This document shows positions 10,098 to 17,966 of a DNA stretch of 64,000 nucleotides, piece by piece. This DNA is from Ruminococcus sp. (GTDB taxonomy: Bacteria; Bacillota; Clostridia; Oscillospirales; Ruminococcaceae): contig NZ_JAHZAX010000005.1 in NCBI RefSeq assembly GCF_019423705.1, positions 91,320 to 155,319 of the forward strand, given 5' to 3'. The translations under genes were made by a program, and so were the position numbers. The stretch's first letter is position 1, and each line of letters opens with the position of its first letter. The notes under the pieces are model-generated. The model saw only the letters and a list, made by a program, of their open reading frames with translations, searched no databases and was not told the origin of the DNA.

Positions 10098-11075
10098 GTG
10101 AAAAACAAGTTTATAAAAAGGCTAAAAAAATCTTGGCTTACCATATGGATAGTCGCAGCTGTGGCCGCTCTCAGCACTATCGGCGGTATGGCAGCTTATA
10201 CCAGCATTTCCAGTGTCAAGCGTGTGGTATCCACTCAGAAAGGCGTTGGCAATCTGTTCTCGTCCAACTATCTTGAGGAGGGCAGTAGTTTCCCACTAAA
10301 GAATGTAACTTTTAGCAGCGACAAAATCGCACCGACCGTAACAGTAAATGTCTGCAATTTTCCGCAGACAAAGATCAAGCACAGCGATGCGGATATAACC
10401 TATACGCTTACGATCACTCTTGTGGATAGTGGTGGAAAAGAAGTTGGCGACATAGAGAATATCGGTAATTATTCGGTTTCGTATAATAATACCCCAATTG
10501 CTTTCTCGTCTGAGAAAAAAGAGATCAGGTATGAAAATCAAACGCTTTCTGCCTCTGACTTTTCATATAACGACTTCACACTAACATTTGATAGTTCCCA
10601 GCTCACAACACAAAACGTTTTTATGAAGCTTGAGGCAAAACCAAGTTCATCAAGCGGCCTGCCAACGCTTTCAGCAATGATCGGCGTTTCATATGTCAAG
10701 CCATATTCCGCAAGCTGGTCGGGACAATTCACCGACAGCGCAGACAAACCATCTGATCTCGACGGCTTCAATTACCGTCTGTCTGGCAGCGGTTCTGGCA
10801 CAATAACATTGAGTTGGAACACAAAGTACATCGAAATAAGCAAGTGGTTTTTGAAGGAGAATAATTTAGACGATCCAGCCGCAGATAGTAACGGCATAAA
10901 GACGATAACGCTAACAGTTGATTCTTCAAAACAAAACCAATATGATATACAATTTTATCGTGTGAATGGCATTTCAGCTAATGAAAGCTGGACGACAAAT
11001 AATGAAAGTATATCTATCGGAGATATTACAGCAATCACTACTTGTGAATTTAAAGCAGATGAAGCCACCGAATAA
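10098..11075 (+). CDS. Membrane-anchored or secreted surface protein
   Basis: A 325-residue protein. An in-frame ATG at 10083 overlaps the ribosome site GGAGGC, so I place the start at the GTG at 10098, eight bases after it. The N-terminus is strongly basic (KNKFIKRLKKSW) followed by one hydrophobic segment ending GGMAAYTSIS, a layout like the preceding gene (compare AWFT and AAYT). The rest is Ser/Thr-rich with alternating hydrophobic residues, as in beta-sandwich extracellular domains. No enzyme motif is visible. It is the last gene of the surface operon and is followed directly by a hairpin terminator. I do not recognise a named family. Confidence 0.7.
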   Translation: MKNKFIKRLKKSWLTIWIVAAVAALSTIGGMAAYTSISSVKRVVSTQKGVGNLFSSNYLEEGSSFPLKNVTFSSDKIAPTVTVNVCNFPQTKIKHSDADITYTLTITLVDSGGKEVGDIENIGNYSVSYNNTPIAFSSEKKEIRYENQTLSASDFSYNDFTLTFDSSQLTTQNVFMKLEAKPSSSSGLPTLSAMIGVSYVKPYSASWSGQFTDSADKPSDLDGFNYRLSGSGSGTITLSWNTKYIEISKWFLKENNLDDPAADSNGIKTITLTVDSSKQNQYDIQFYRVNGISANESWTTNNESISIGDITAITTCEFKADEATE

Positions 11076-11079
11076 AATA

Positions 11080-11114
11080 AAGGCTGTCACTCATATGAGC
11101 GGCAGCCTTTTAAT
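11080..11114 (+). terminator. Terminator of the surface-protein operon
   Basis: Arms 11080-11088 and 11101-11109 pair over 9 bp with one G-U, and the loop itself contains the self-complementary CTCATATGAG. A T-rich stretch follows. It begins four bases after the stop codon of the preceding gene. Confidence 0.8.
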
Positions 11115-11117
11115 ATC

Positions 11118-11142
11118 GTAGGGGCGAACATCGTTCGCCCGT
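11118..11142. repeat. Short dispersed palindrome, type A
   Basis: The motif gtaggggcga, then 7 nt, then tcgcccgt forms an 8-bp stem (GGGCGAAC/GTTCGCCC) with a 3-nt loop. A second copy in reverse orientation lies at 12673-12700. It falls between convergent genes, just past the terminator at 11080-11114. Similar short GC-rich palindromes are scattered in many clostridial genomes. Confidence 0.7.
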
Positions 11143-11171
11143 TTATATTCGTACAATGTAAATTCTTGATC

Positions 11172-11417
11172 TTAAAGCACCTTTTTAAGCGCCTCAGCAA
11201 GCTGTGCAGGACAGGAAGTTCCACGTCCGTTGCAGTCAATGCCCTCAAGTCTGTCGATAACGTCCTGAATCTTCATACCCTCAACAAGCTTTGATACGCC
11301 CTGAGTGTTGCCGTTGCAGCCGCCTGTGAAGTGAACCTTCTTCACAATTCCGTCCTCGACCTCGATATCTATCTTTCTTGAACATACTCCCTTTGGAGTG
11401 TAGCTTATATTTGCCAT
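11172..11417 (-). CDS. TSCPD domain-containing protein (TIGR03905 type)
   Basis: An 81-residue protein matching the small TSCPD family: GGCNGN near residue 33, and the C-terminal signature CNGRGTSCPAQLA from which the domain is named. The same domain is found at the C-terminus of some class II ribonucleotide reductases; as a stand-alone protein its role is unknown. The conserved Cys residues suggest metal or redox binding, but this is inference. The start is preceded by an AGGAGG site. The gene is 12 bases downstream of the malic enzyme gene on the same strand, so the two are probably cotranscribed. Confidence 0.85.
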   Translation of the reverse strand: MANISYTPKGVCSRKIDIEVEDGIVKKVHFTGGCNGNTQGVSKLVEGMKIQDVIDRLEGIDCNGRGTSCPAQLAEALKKVL

Positions 11418-11429
11418 AATATTTTCCTC

Positions 11430-12602
11430 CTAGATCCTTGCTACGCCTGTGTCTCTTGCCGCCTGAGCAACTGCCTCTGCGACTGCTGTCGGAACAGCTC
11501 TGTCAAATGAGTTCGGCAGAATGAAATCTGCGCTGAGCTTGTCCTCTGGAACGCAGTTTGCAATAGCCTTTGCTGCCGCCATTTTCATTTCTTCGTTTAT
11601 GTCGGAAGCCCTTACAGCCAGCGCACCCTTGAAAATTCCCGGGAACGCAACAACGTTGTTTATCTGGTTAGGGAAGTCCGAACGTCCCGTGCCAACGATG
11701 AATGCGCCTGCCGCCTTTGCCTCGTCCGGCATAATCTCAGGCGTTGGGTTAGCCATTGCGAAAAGTATCGCCTTGTCGTTCATCGACTTGACCATTTCAG
11801 CAGTAACAAGTCCCGGCTTCGATACGCCAACAAATGCGTCCGCACCCTTGAGTGCGTCAGCAAGCGAGCCGTGCAGCTTGTTCTTGTTCGTTACCTTAGC
11901 CATTTCAGCGTGAGCCTCGTTAAGATAACTGTCGCCCTCGCAAATAATACCCTCTCTGTCAACAAGAATAAGGTTGCCGATTCCAAGGGAGAGCAGCAGC
12001 TTGCCGATTGCGCAGCCAGCTGCACCGGCGCCGTTTATAACAAGCGTGATATCCTCGATTTTCTTGTTTGCCACCTTGCAAGCGTTCATAAGCGCCGCAC
12101 CAACAACGATAGCCGTTCCGTGCTGGTCATCGTGGAAAACAGGGATATCAACCTTTTCTTTAAGCTTAGCCTCGATCTCAAAACATCTCGGTGCAGAAAT
12201 ATCCTCAAGATTTATTCCGCCAAAGCTGTCTGATATCATCGCAATAGTGTTGACTATCTCGTCAACGTCGTTAGACTTAATGCAAAGCGGAAAAGCGTCA
12301 ACGTCTGCAAATTCCTTGAAAAGCGCACACTTGCCCTCCATAACAGGCATACCTGCCAGTCCGCCGATGTTGCCAAGACCCAGCACAGCCGAGCCGTCGG
12401 TTATAACAGCCACAAGGTTCGCACGTCTTGTCAGCTCATATGAAAGATCCGGGTCTTTCTGTATCTCAAGGCAAGGCTGCGCAACGCCTGGGGTGTACGC
12501 CAAAGTCAAGTCCTTGGCATTGTTTACCTTTGCCCTTGAACAGACCTCGATCTTGCCTTTCCATTCTCTGTGCTTCTGAAGAGATTCTTCCATTACGTTC
12601 AT
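11430..12602 (-). CDS. NAD(P)-dependent malic enzyme
   Basis: Oxidative decarboxylation of malate to pyruvate and CO2 in central carbon metabolism. The protein has about 390 residues, the length of the short bacterial malic enzymes without a phosphotransacetylase domain. Visible signatures are YTPGVAQPC in the N-terminal half, GSAVLGLGNIGG, FHDDQHGTA in the metal/substrate site, the NAD-binding loop INGAGAAG, and FALANPTPE-like FAMANPTPE. An ATG at 12611 abuts the GAGAGG ribosome site, so the ATG at 12602 is the better start; a third ATG lies three codons further on. Cofactor preference (NAD or NADP) cannot be read with confidence. Confidence 0.93.
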   Translation of the reverse strand: MNVMEESLQKHREWKGKIEVCSRAKVNNAKDLTLAYTPGVAQPCLEIQKDPDLSYELTRRANLVAVITDGSAVLGLGNIGGLAGMPVMEGKCALFKEFADVDAFPLCIKSNDVDEIVNTIAMISDSFGGINLEDISAPRCFEIEAKLKEKVDIPVFHDDQHGTAIVVGAALMNACKVANKKIEDITLVINGAGAAGCAIGKLLLSLGIGNLILVDREGIICEGDSYLNEAHAEMAKVTNKNKLHGSLADALKGADAFVGVSKPGLVTAEMVKSMNDKAILFAMANPTPEIMPDEAKAAGAFIVGTGRSDFPNQINNVVAFPGIFKGALAVRASDINEEMKMAAAKAIANCVPEDKLSADFILPNSFDRAVPTAVAEAVAQAARDTGVARI

Positions 12603-12672
12603 TTTTAACATTCCTCTCTATAATAGGCTTTGCCGAATGAAGCTAAAGTTCATCGCTAAATGTGCAGTACAA

Positions 12673-12700
12673 CGGGCGACCACAGGTCGCCCCTACATTA
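12673..12700. repeat. Short dispersed palindrome, type A, inverted copy
   Basis: Reading the minus strand gives gtaggggcga, 7 nt, tcgcccgt, the same frame as the copy at 11118-11142. The inner two pairs differ (AC/GT in one copy, CC/GG in the other), a compensatory change that keeps the stem. It lies upstream of the malic enzyme gene. Confidence 0.7.
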
Positions 12701-12720
12701 ATCATCTATCAAACATTAAA

Positions 12721-12747
12721 GTAGGGGACGGCGTCCTCGACGTCCCA
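12721..12747. repeat. Short dispersed palindrome, type B
   Basis: The sequence starts with the same gtagggg as the type A repeats but the stem is GGGACG/CGTCCC with a 10-nt loop. It sits 20 bases from the type A copy, in the gap between the malic enzyme and PHP genes. Confidence 0.55.
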
Positions 12748-12804
12748 TTCGTTCATTCTTTTAACGATATAAGCCATTGCAGATCAAAGCATTTTTTACG
12801 CATT

Positions 12805-12835
12805 AAAGGAACACTATCCGAGAATAGTGTTCCTT
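12805..12835 (-). terminator. Terminator after the PHP phosphoesterase gene
   Basis: A 13-bp perfect stem (AAAGGAACACTAT with its complement) around a short loop lies 14 bases beyond the stop codon of the minus-strand PHP gene. The U-tract on that strand is weak (TTTAATG). Confidence 0.7.
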
Positions 12836-12848
12836 TGATTATATCATA

Positions 12849-13721
12849 CTATTTGTCACTTTTCACAACGGCTTTGTTAGCTTTTTGTGAATTTATATGA
12901 ATAAGCTTAAAGAGCTTATCAAGATTTTCCTGATCTGTGGTCATACTGCCGATGTGTGTCATCGTCTCGTTGTAAAGTCCGTGGAAATCCGAACCGCCTG
13001 TCACGATAAGATCGTGTTCCTTTGCGATCTCAACAAGCTTTTTCTGCTGTGTTGGCGTTGCGGAATGATGATAAGCCTCAATGCCGTCAAGCTTGCCTGC
13101 CTCGATAAGCTCAAGCAACAGCTCAGTATTATTGAACATTACAGGGTGCGCCATAACCGCAACGCCCTTTGACGAATGTATCAGATCGAGCACAAAGTTC
13201 ACGTCGGGATATTCACGGGTAACAAGACATTCGCCGTTTGGATAAGAAAACAGCTTGTCGTTAACCGAGCCGTAAAGCTCTGTTGCATAGCCGTAATTTA
13301 CCAGCGCACGCATAATATGCTGCTTGAAAATGCTCTTTGAGCCCTTTGTGTAATGCAGCACAGCGTCCTTCGGGATAGGATACATCGCCGTTACCTTTTC
13401 AATCATATCCTTTGCGCAGTCTTTTCTGATCTGACAGGATTTAAGGCAAAGGCCTTCAAGTCTGTCAGGCTTCTGCGGAGCGTAACACAAGATATGTACC
13501 TTTGAATTGCGCTTCTTGTCCCAAGCGGAAAGCTCTACCGCAGGGATAACTTTTACGCCGTATCTGTCGCCCAATATCTGCGCACGGCTCGAAGATGAAA
13601 GGGTGTCGTGATCGGTTATTGCAAGAAAATCGAGACCCATTCTCTTCGCCTGCATGATAACTTCCTCGATACCAAGTGAACCGTCTGAAAGGGTTGTGTG
13701 ACAATGTAGATCTCCGATCAT
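12849..13721 (-). CDS. PHP-domain phosphoesterase
   Basis: A 290-residue protein of the YciV/TrpH-like PHP family, which hydrolyses 3',5'-nucleoside bisphosphates or short RNA 5' ends. The metal-binding motifs are DLHCHTTLSDG (residues 4-14), ITDHDT (about 36-41), a central H/E set, AHPV in the middle of the protein, and GGSDFHG near the C-terminus. These are the usual PHP histidines and aspartates for a trinuclear metal site. The gene is a single transcription unit: promoter at 13788-13816 and terminator at 12805-12835. The exact substrate is not determined by sequence. Confidence 0.9.
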   Translation of the reverse strand: MIGDLHCHTTLSDGSLGIEEVIMQAKRMGLDFLAITDHDTLSSSSRAQILGDRYGVKVIPAVELSAWDKKRNSKVHILCYAPQKPDRLEGLCLKSCQIRKDCAKDMIEKVTAMYPIPKDAVLHYTKGSKSIFKQHIMRALVNYGYATELYGSVNDKLFSYPNGECLVTREYPDVNFVLDLIHSSKGVAVMAHPVMFNNTELLLELIEAGKLDGIEAYHHSATPTQQKKLVEIAKEHDLIVTGGSDFHGLYNETMTHIGSMTTDQENLDKLFKLIHINSQKANKAVVKSDK

Positions 13722-13787
13722 ATCTGTGTTCCTCCAAATCTATAAAATATCAGCAGTCGTAATTTCATACAAAATTTTGACTAAATA

Positions 13788-13816
13788 ATTATAACATATT
13801 TTATATACATTTGCAA
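13788..13816 (-). promoter_or_regulatory. Promoter of the PHP phosphoesterase gene
   Basis: On the minus strand TTGCAA (13811-13816), a 17-bp spacer and a perfect TATAAT (13788-13793). It lies about 65 bases upstream of the start codon. Confidence 0.75.
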
Positions 13817-13917
13817 GCACTTTTGAACAATTTACACAAATTTTGCTCGGATAATATATTTATTTGTCGTAATCCACAAATAAAAAGTCGAAAAATAGTG
13901 CAATTCCACCACGATTT

Positions 13918-14889
13918 TTATGGCTTGTAGCCAAAATACTTGTCGCAGAACCAAATATCATCGGCCTTAAAAGACTTTCCGTTCAGATATTCCAGTATTC
14001 CTGCGTCTGTGGTGAACTTGAATGTAAGCTTGTACGAATAAAGCGCCTGTGTTTTAACATTGTATGCACGGTTCACTTTATTTATGCCGTACTTGCCGTC
14101 ACCCAGCAGGGGATAGCCGATGTGTGCCATATGCGCCCTTATCTGATGTGTCCTGCCCGTGATAAGGTCAACTTCCACAAGTGCAAGGTTTTCAGCCTTG
14201 TTTTCTGCAACCACACGATACTTCGTTATCATCGTGCGGCAGCCCTCAAACTTCCTGTCGGAAACGTAAACAGTTTTGCTGCTCTCGTCCTTTTTGTGAT
14301 AAGCCACAAGCTCCGCCTTTTTCTGCTGCGGAATTCCAACAGTCACGCAAAGATAAAGCTTTTCAAGCTCTCTGTCCTTGATCTTTTGATTGAGTATACG
14401 CAGGCTTTCAGCGTTCTTTGCGCAAATGACGATACCGCCCGTGTTGCGGTCTATCCTGTTGCAAAGTGCTGGAGCAAAGGAAAGTTCGTCCTGCGGGCGA
14501 TATTCGCACTTGTCATAAAGATAGTGCTGTATCCTGTTTATAAGCGTGTCCGCCGAACCGCTTTCGTCCTCGTGAACAACAAGTCCGCTTTTCTTGTCGC
14601 AGAGGATAATATTTTCGTCCTCGTAAATAATATTAAGTGATGTGGGTGCGCTCAAAAAAGCAGGGCGGTGGTCGCTTTCGGCTTCAAAAAATTCGTCGTT
14701 GATGTAAAGCTGCATAACGTCTCCCTGCGCAAGCCTTGTGGATATCTCGCAACGCTTGCCGTTGACCTTTATGCGCTTCAATCGGATATATTTGTAAAGC
14801 AGATTTTTCGGCAGCTTTGGAACAGCCTTGGTGAGAAACTTGTCAACACGCTGTCCTGCGTCGTTTTGATTGATGATAAATTCTTTCAT
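13918..14889 (-). CDS. RluA-family pseudouridine synthase
   Basis: A 323-residue enzyme that isomerises uridine to pseudouridine in rRNA. The N-terminal 80 residues form an S4 RNA-binding domain (VDKFL, RVNGKR-like KVNGKRCEI). The catalytic domain carries NRIDRNTGG, where the Asp of the R-I-D motif is the catalytic residue, followed by ITGRTHQIRAHMAHIGYPLLGDGKYG, here interrupted for length: key parts are GRTHQIR and GDGKYG. It has the organisation of RluC/RluD, but the target uridines cannot be assigned. It is 11 bases downstream of the ankyrin-like gene and probably cotranscribed with it. An AT-rich 9-bp hairpin at 13859-13884 could be a weak terminator. Confidence 0.92.
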   Translation of the reverse strand: MKEFIINQNDAGQRVDKFLTKAVPKLPKNLLYKYIRLKRIKVNGKRCEISTRLAQGDVMQLYINDEFFEAESDHRPAFLSAPTSLNIIYEDENIILCDKKSGLVVHEDESGSADTLINRIQHYLYDKCEYRPQDELSFAPALCNRIDRNTGGIVICAKNAESLRILNQKIKDRELEKLYLCVTVGIPQQKKAELVAYHKKDESSKTVYVSDRKFEGCRTMITKYRVVAENKAENLALVEVDLITGRTHQIRAHMAHIGYPLLGDGKYGINKVNRAYNVKTQALYSYKLTFKFTTDAGILEYLNGKSFKADDIWFCDKYFGYKP

Positions 14890-14900
14890 TTTCGCTCCGA

Positions 14901-15317
14901 TCAGAACTTCACACGAGCCGCAAAACCGCCGTCGATAAGCTCGTCAAAGTCAGCGCTGTCAGCACCTTTGCTGCGCAAAAGCTTGAGTATCTCCGTCATA
15001 TCGTAAGCCTTGCCCTTGCGGCGTGATAACTCTTCCTCGCACTTGATAGCGTATTCAAGCGGCTTCTTGTCCGCAGGGAGATTAACGTCCGAACCTTGGT
15101 CGATAAGCCATTCAATAAACTTAACGCTGCGCTCATCTGGCACAAATGCGCCGTCCTTCTCGATAAAATCCGCCGATTCGATAGCCGTCAGCAGGAAAGT
15201 CAGCCCGTTGCTGTCCGTTTCGTTGTAATCAACATCATCAGAAATAAAAATAAACTTAAGCTCTTCAAGCTCACGCCTTGAAAGGGTGTAATTATATTCG
15301 TCATACAGTCTGTTCAT
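14901..15317 (-). CDS. Ankyrin-like small protein
   Basis: A 138-residue acidic protein. The frame is open upstream to 15407, but the start at 15317 is chosen because AGGAGG lies 7 bases before it and the promoter at 15351-15379 would leave any longer version untranslated. The segments VDYNETDSNGLTFLLTAIE and IDQGSDVNLPADKKPLEYAI have the layout of ankyrin repeats (D-x-N-G-x-T-x-L-x-x-A). It probably mediates a protein contact; the partner is unknown. It lies just upstream of the pseudouridine synthase gene and is likely in the same operon. Confidence 0.75.
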   Translation of the reverse strand: MNRLYDEYNYTLSRRELEELKFIFISDDVDYNETDSNGLTFLLTAIESADFIEKDGAFVPDERSVKFIEWLIDQGSDVNLPADKKPLEYAIKCEEELSRRKGKAYDMTEILKLLRSKGADSADFDELIDGGFAARVKF

Positions 15318-15350
15318 ATGCGTTCCTCCTATTTTAGTAGTCATAGTGTT

Positions 15351-15379
15351 ATTATAACCTAATCGCCGATTTTTTGCAA
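15351..15379 (-). promoter_or_regulatory. Promoter of ankyrin-like gene and rluA-type gene
   Basis: Minus strand TTGCAA (15374-15379), 17-bp spacer, TATAAT (15351-15356). It lies 34 bases from the chosen start codon. Confidence 0.75.
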
Positions 15380-15461
15380 GTCCGACAGCAAATAAAATAC
15401 AGGACAAAGGGGCTGTTTTTCGGCATTTGTTCTAAATTCAGAAAATATTGAGAAAAAGGTC

Positions 15462-15490
15462 TTTACAATTAAAAATATTTGTAGTATAAT
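15462..15490 (+). promoter_or_regulatory. Promoter of uvrB
   Basis: TTTACA (15462-15467), 17-bp spacer, TATAAT (15485-15490), 32 bases before the uvrB start. I see no clear LexA/SOS box around it. Confidence 0.7.
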
Positions 15491-15522
15491 AAAAAACAAC
15501 TGTTCGATTAATGGAGGCGTTT

Positions 15523-17493
15523 ATGGATAAATTTCAGTTAGTATCGGATTATAAACTCTCGGGCGACCAGCCGGAAGCTGTTGACGCCCTTGTAAAAGGA
15601 ATAGAAAGCGGAATGCGTGAGCAAACGCTCCTCGGCGTAACAGGTTCGGGCAAGACCTTTACAATGGCAAACGTTATCGCAAGGATAAACCGTCCGACCC
15701 TTGTGCTTGCCCACAATAAGATACTTGCGGCGCAGCTCTGCTCAGAGTTCAAGGAATTTTTCCCGAACAACGCCGTTGAATATTTCGTGTCCTATTATGA
15801 CTATTACCAGCCTGAGGCTTATGTGCCAAGCAAGGACGTTTACATCGAAAAGGACAGCTCCGTCAATGACGAGATAGACAAGCTCCGCCACTCCGCCACC
15901 TCTGCTATCGCTGAGCGCCGTGACGTTATAATCGTCGCCAGCGTTTCCTGCATTTACTCTCTCGGCGACCCAGAAGAGTATAAATCTATGGTGGTGTCTA
16001 TCCGCCGTGGAATGGAAAAATCCCGTGACAGGCTCATCGCCGACCTTGTGGGCATACAGTATGAGCGCAACGACATAAACTTTGTGAGAAACAAGTTCCG
16101 TGTCCGTGGAGACGTTGTTGAGATATTCCCTGCAAATTCCACAGACACAGCCATAAGAGTTGAATTTTTCGGCGATGAGATCGACCGTATCACAGAGATA
16201 AACGTTGTTACGGGCGAGGTGCTTTGCTCACTTGCACACGCCGCAATTTTCCCTGCTTCGCATTATATCGTAAGCCGTGACAAAATGCACGACGCTATCG
16301 AGGAGATAAAACAGGAGCTTGATGAGCGTATTAAGTATTTCAAGGACAACGATATGCTTATCGAAGCCCAGCGTATCGCCCAGCGAACAAATTACGATAT
16401 CGAAATGTTGGAAGAGATAGGCTTTTGCAGCGGAATTGAAAACTATTCAAGAGTTCTTGCAAGGCGCCCAGCAGGCTCAACGCCGTTTACGCTGCTGGAC
16501 TTTTTGCCCGATGATTTTGTGCTGTTCGTGGACGAATCACACGTTTCTCTGCCGCAGGTAAGAGGAATGTATGCTGGAGACAGAGCGAGAAAGCAGACCC
16601 TTGTTGACTATGGCTTCCGCCTGCCCTCAGCGCTGGATAACAGACCGCTGACCTTTGATGAGTTCTATTCCCACATAAATCAAGCTGTGTTCGTGTCCGC
16701 CACCCCAGGCCCTATCGAGCAGGAAAAATCGCAGCAGATAGTGGAGCAGGTAATAAGACCAACAGGACTTCTTGACCCAGAGATAACAGTCAAGCCCACA
16801 GAGGGTCAGATCGAGGATCTGCTCAGCGAGATCAATATGCGCACCGCAAAAAATCAGCGTGTGCTGGTCACGACCCTCACAAAGAAAATGGCGGAGGATC
16901 TCACAAACTATCTAAAGAGCTTTGACGTCAAGGTGCGGTATATGCACCACGATATCGACACTATCGAGCGTATGGAGATAATCCGTGACCTGCGTCTCGG
17001 CGAGTTCGACGTGCTTGTTGGTATCAACCTGCTGAGAGAGGGTCTTGACCTGCCTGAGGTAACACTTGTGGCAATACTTGACGCCGATAAAGAGGGCTTC
17101 CTGCGATCTGAAAGCGCACTTATACAGACCATAGGCAGAGCCGCACGAAACGCCGAGGGCAAGGTAATAATGTATGCCGACACAGTCACACGCTCAATGG
17201 AAAAGGCCATCACCGAAACGGAGCGCCGTCGTGCGATACAGATGAAATTCAACGAAGAACACGGCATAGTTCCGAAAACTATCGTCAAGGATATAAGAGA
17301 TGTTATCGAGATATCCACCAAGGAAGAAGTGGAATACGAGGCACGTCAGAAAACCAAGCTTTCAAAGCAGGAAACTGCAAAGCTTGTAGAAAAGCTCACA
17401 AAGGAAATGAAAGAAGCGGCAAAGCTGCTTGAATTTGAGCACGCCGCATTTTTGCGTGATAAAATTGCGGAGTTAAAGGGTGAGAAGAAATGA
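15523..17493 (+). CDS. uvrB: Excinuclease ABC subunit B
   Basis: DNA-damage recognition subunit of nucleotide excision repair; it receives DNA from UvrA and positions UvrC. The 656-residue length is standard. Walker A is GVTGSGKT (residues 38-45), the beta-hairpin that inserts into DNA is YYDYYQPEAYVP (about 90-101), Walker B is DESH, and helicase motif VI is QTIGRAARN. The C-terminal UVR domain (about 620-655) that contacts UvrC is present. An ATG at 15511 overlaps the GGAGG ribosome site, so the ATG at 15523 is the start. The stop codon overlaps the next gene by 4 bases, and uvrA follows in the same operon. Confidence 0.98.
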   Translation: MDKFQLVSDYKLSGDQPEAVDALVKGIESGMREQTLLGVTGSGKTFTMANVIARINRPTLVLAHNKILAAQLCSEFKEFFPNNAVEYFVSYYDYYQPEAYVPSKDVYIEKDSSVNDEIDKLRHSATSAIAERRDVIIVASVSCIYSLGDPEEYKSMVVSIRRGMEKSRDRLIADLVGIQYERNDINFVRNKFRVRGDVVEIFPANSTDTAIRVEFFGDEIDRITEINVVTGEVLCSLAHAAIFPASHYIVSRDKMHDAIEEIKQELDERIKYFKDNDMLIEAQRIAQRTNYDIEMLEEIGFCSGIENYSRVLARRPAGSTPFTLLDFLPDDFVLFVDESHVSLPQVRGMYAGDRARKQTLVDYGFRLPSALDNRPLTFDEFYSHINQAVFVSATPGPIEQEKSQQIVEQVIRPTGLLDPEITVKPTEGQIEDLLSEINMRTAKNQRVLVTTLTKKMAEDLTNYLKSFDVKVRYMHHDIDTIERMEIIRDLRLGEFDVLVGINLLREGLDLPEVTLVAILDADKEGFLRSESALIQTIGRAARNAEGKVIMYADTVTRSMEKAITETERRRAIQMKFNEEHGIVPKTIVKDIRDVIEISTKEEVEYEARQKTKLSKQETAKLVEKLTKEMKEAAKLLEFEHAAFLRDKIAELKGEKK

Positions 17494-17957
17494 CAGAAAT
17501 ATTTGAAGTTAAGCTCCGTGAGTTTTTTGACAGATTGGGCGAAAGCAGGATAATGGTGCTTGCCACAGGCGACGGCAGCAGGATATCTGCACGTTCAATG
17601 AGCGTAGTTATATATGACAATAAGTTCTGTTTTCAGACTGACCGCACTTTCATGAAATACAGACAGCTTATGATGAATAAAAATGCCGCTCTGTGCTGTG
17701 AGAACATTTCTGTTGAGGGTACGGCTGAAGAAATCGGCAGACCTGTGGAAAATGAGAAATTCCGCCGCCTTTACAAAAAGCATTTTGAAGGCTCATATAA
17801 AGCTTATTCAGAGTTAAAAAATGAGGTGGTCTTTGAGGTCACCCCAAAACTCATAAAGCTGTGGATATATGAAAACGGTCTGCCTTACACTGAAATATAC
17901 GATATTGAAAACAAAGAGTATAAAAAGATAAGACAGGAAATACAAAAAGGAGAGTAA
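17490..17957 (+). CDS. Pyridoxamine 5'-phosphate oxidase-like flavin-binding protein
   Basis: A 155-residue protein of the split-barrel flavin-binding (PNPOx-like) superfamily. The first part (ESRIMVLATGDGSRISARSM) is the typical first beta strands, followed by FCFQTDRTFMKYRQLMMNKNAALCCENISVEGTA in pieces typical of FMN-binding general stress proteins. It probably binds FMN, F420 or heme and reduces a small molecule; the substrate is unknown. It is translationally coupled to uvrB (ATGA overlap) and sits 9 bases before uvrA, so it is cotranscribed with excision repair genes. Confidence 0.8.
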   Translation: MTEIFEVKLREFFDRLGESRIMVLATGDGSRISARSMSVVIYDNKFCFQTDRTFMKYRQLMMNKNAALCCENISVEGTAEEIGRPVENEKFRRLYKKHFEGSYKAYSELKNEVVFEVTPKLIKLWIYENGLPYTEIYDIENKEYKKIRQEIQKGE

Positions 17958-17966
17958 AGAATACCA

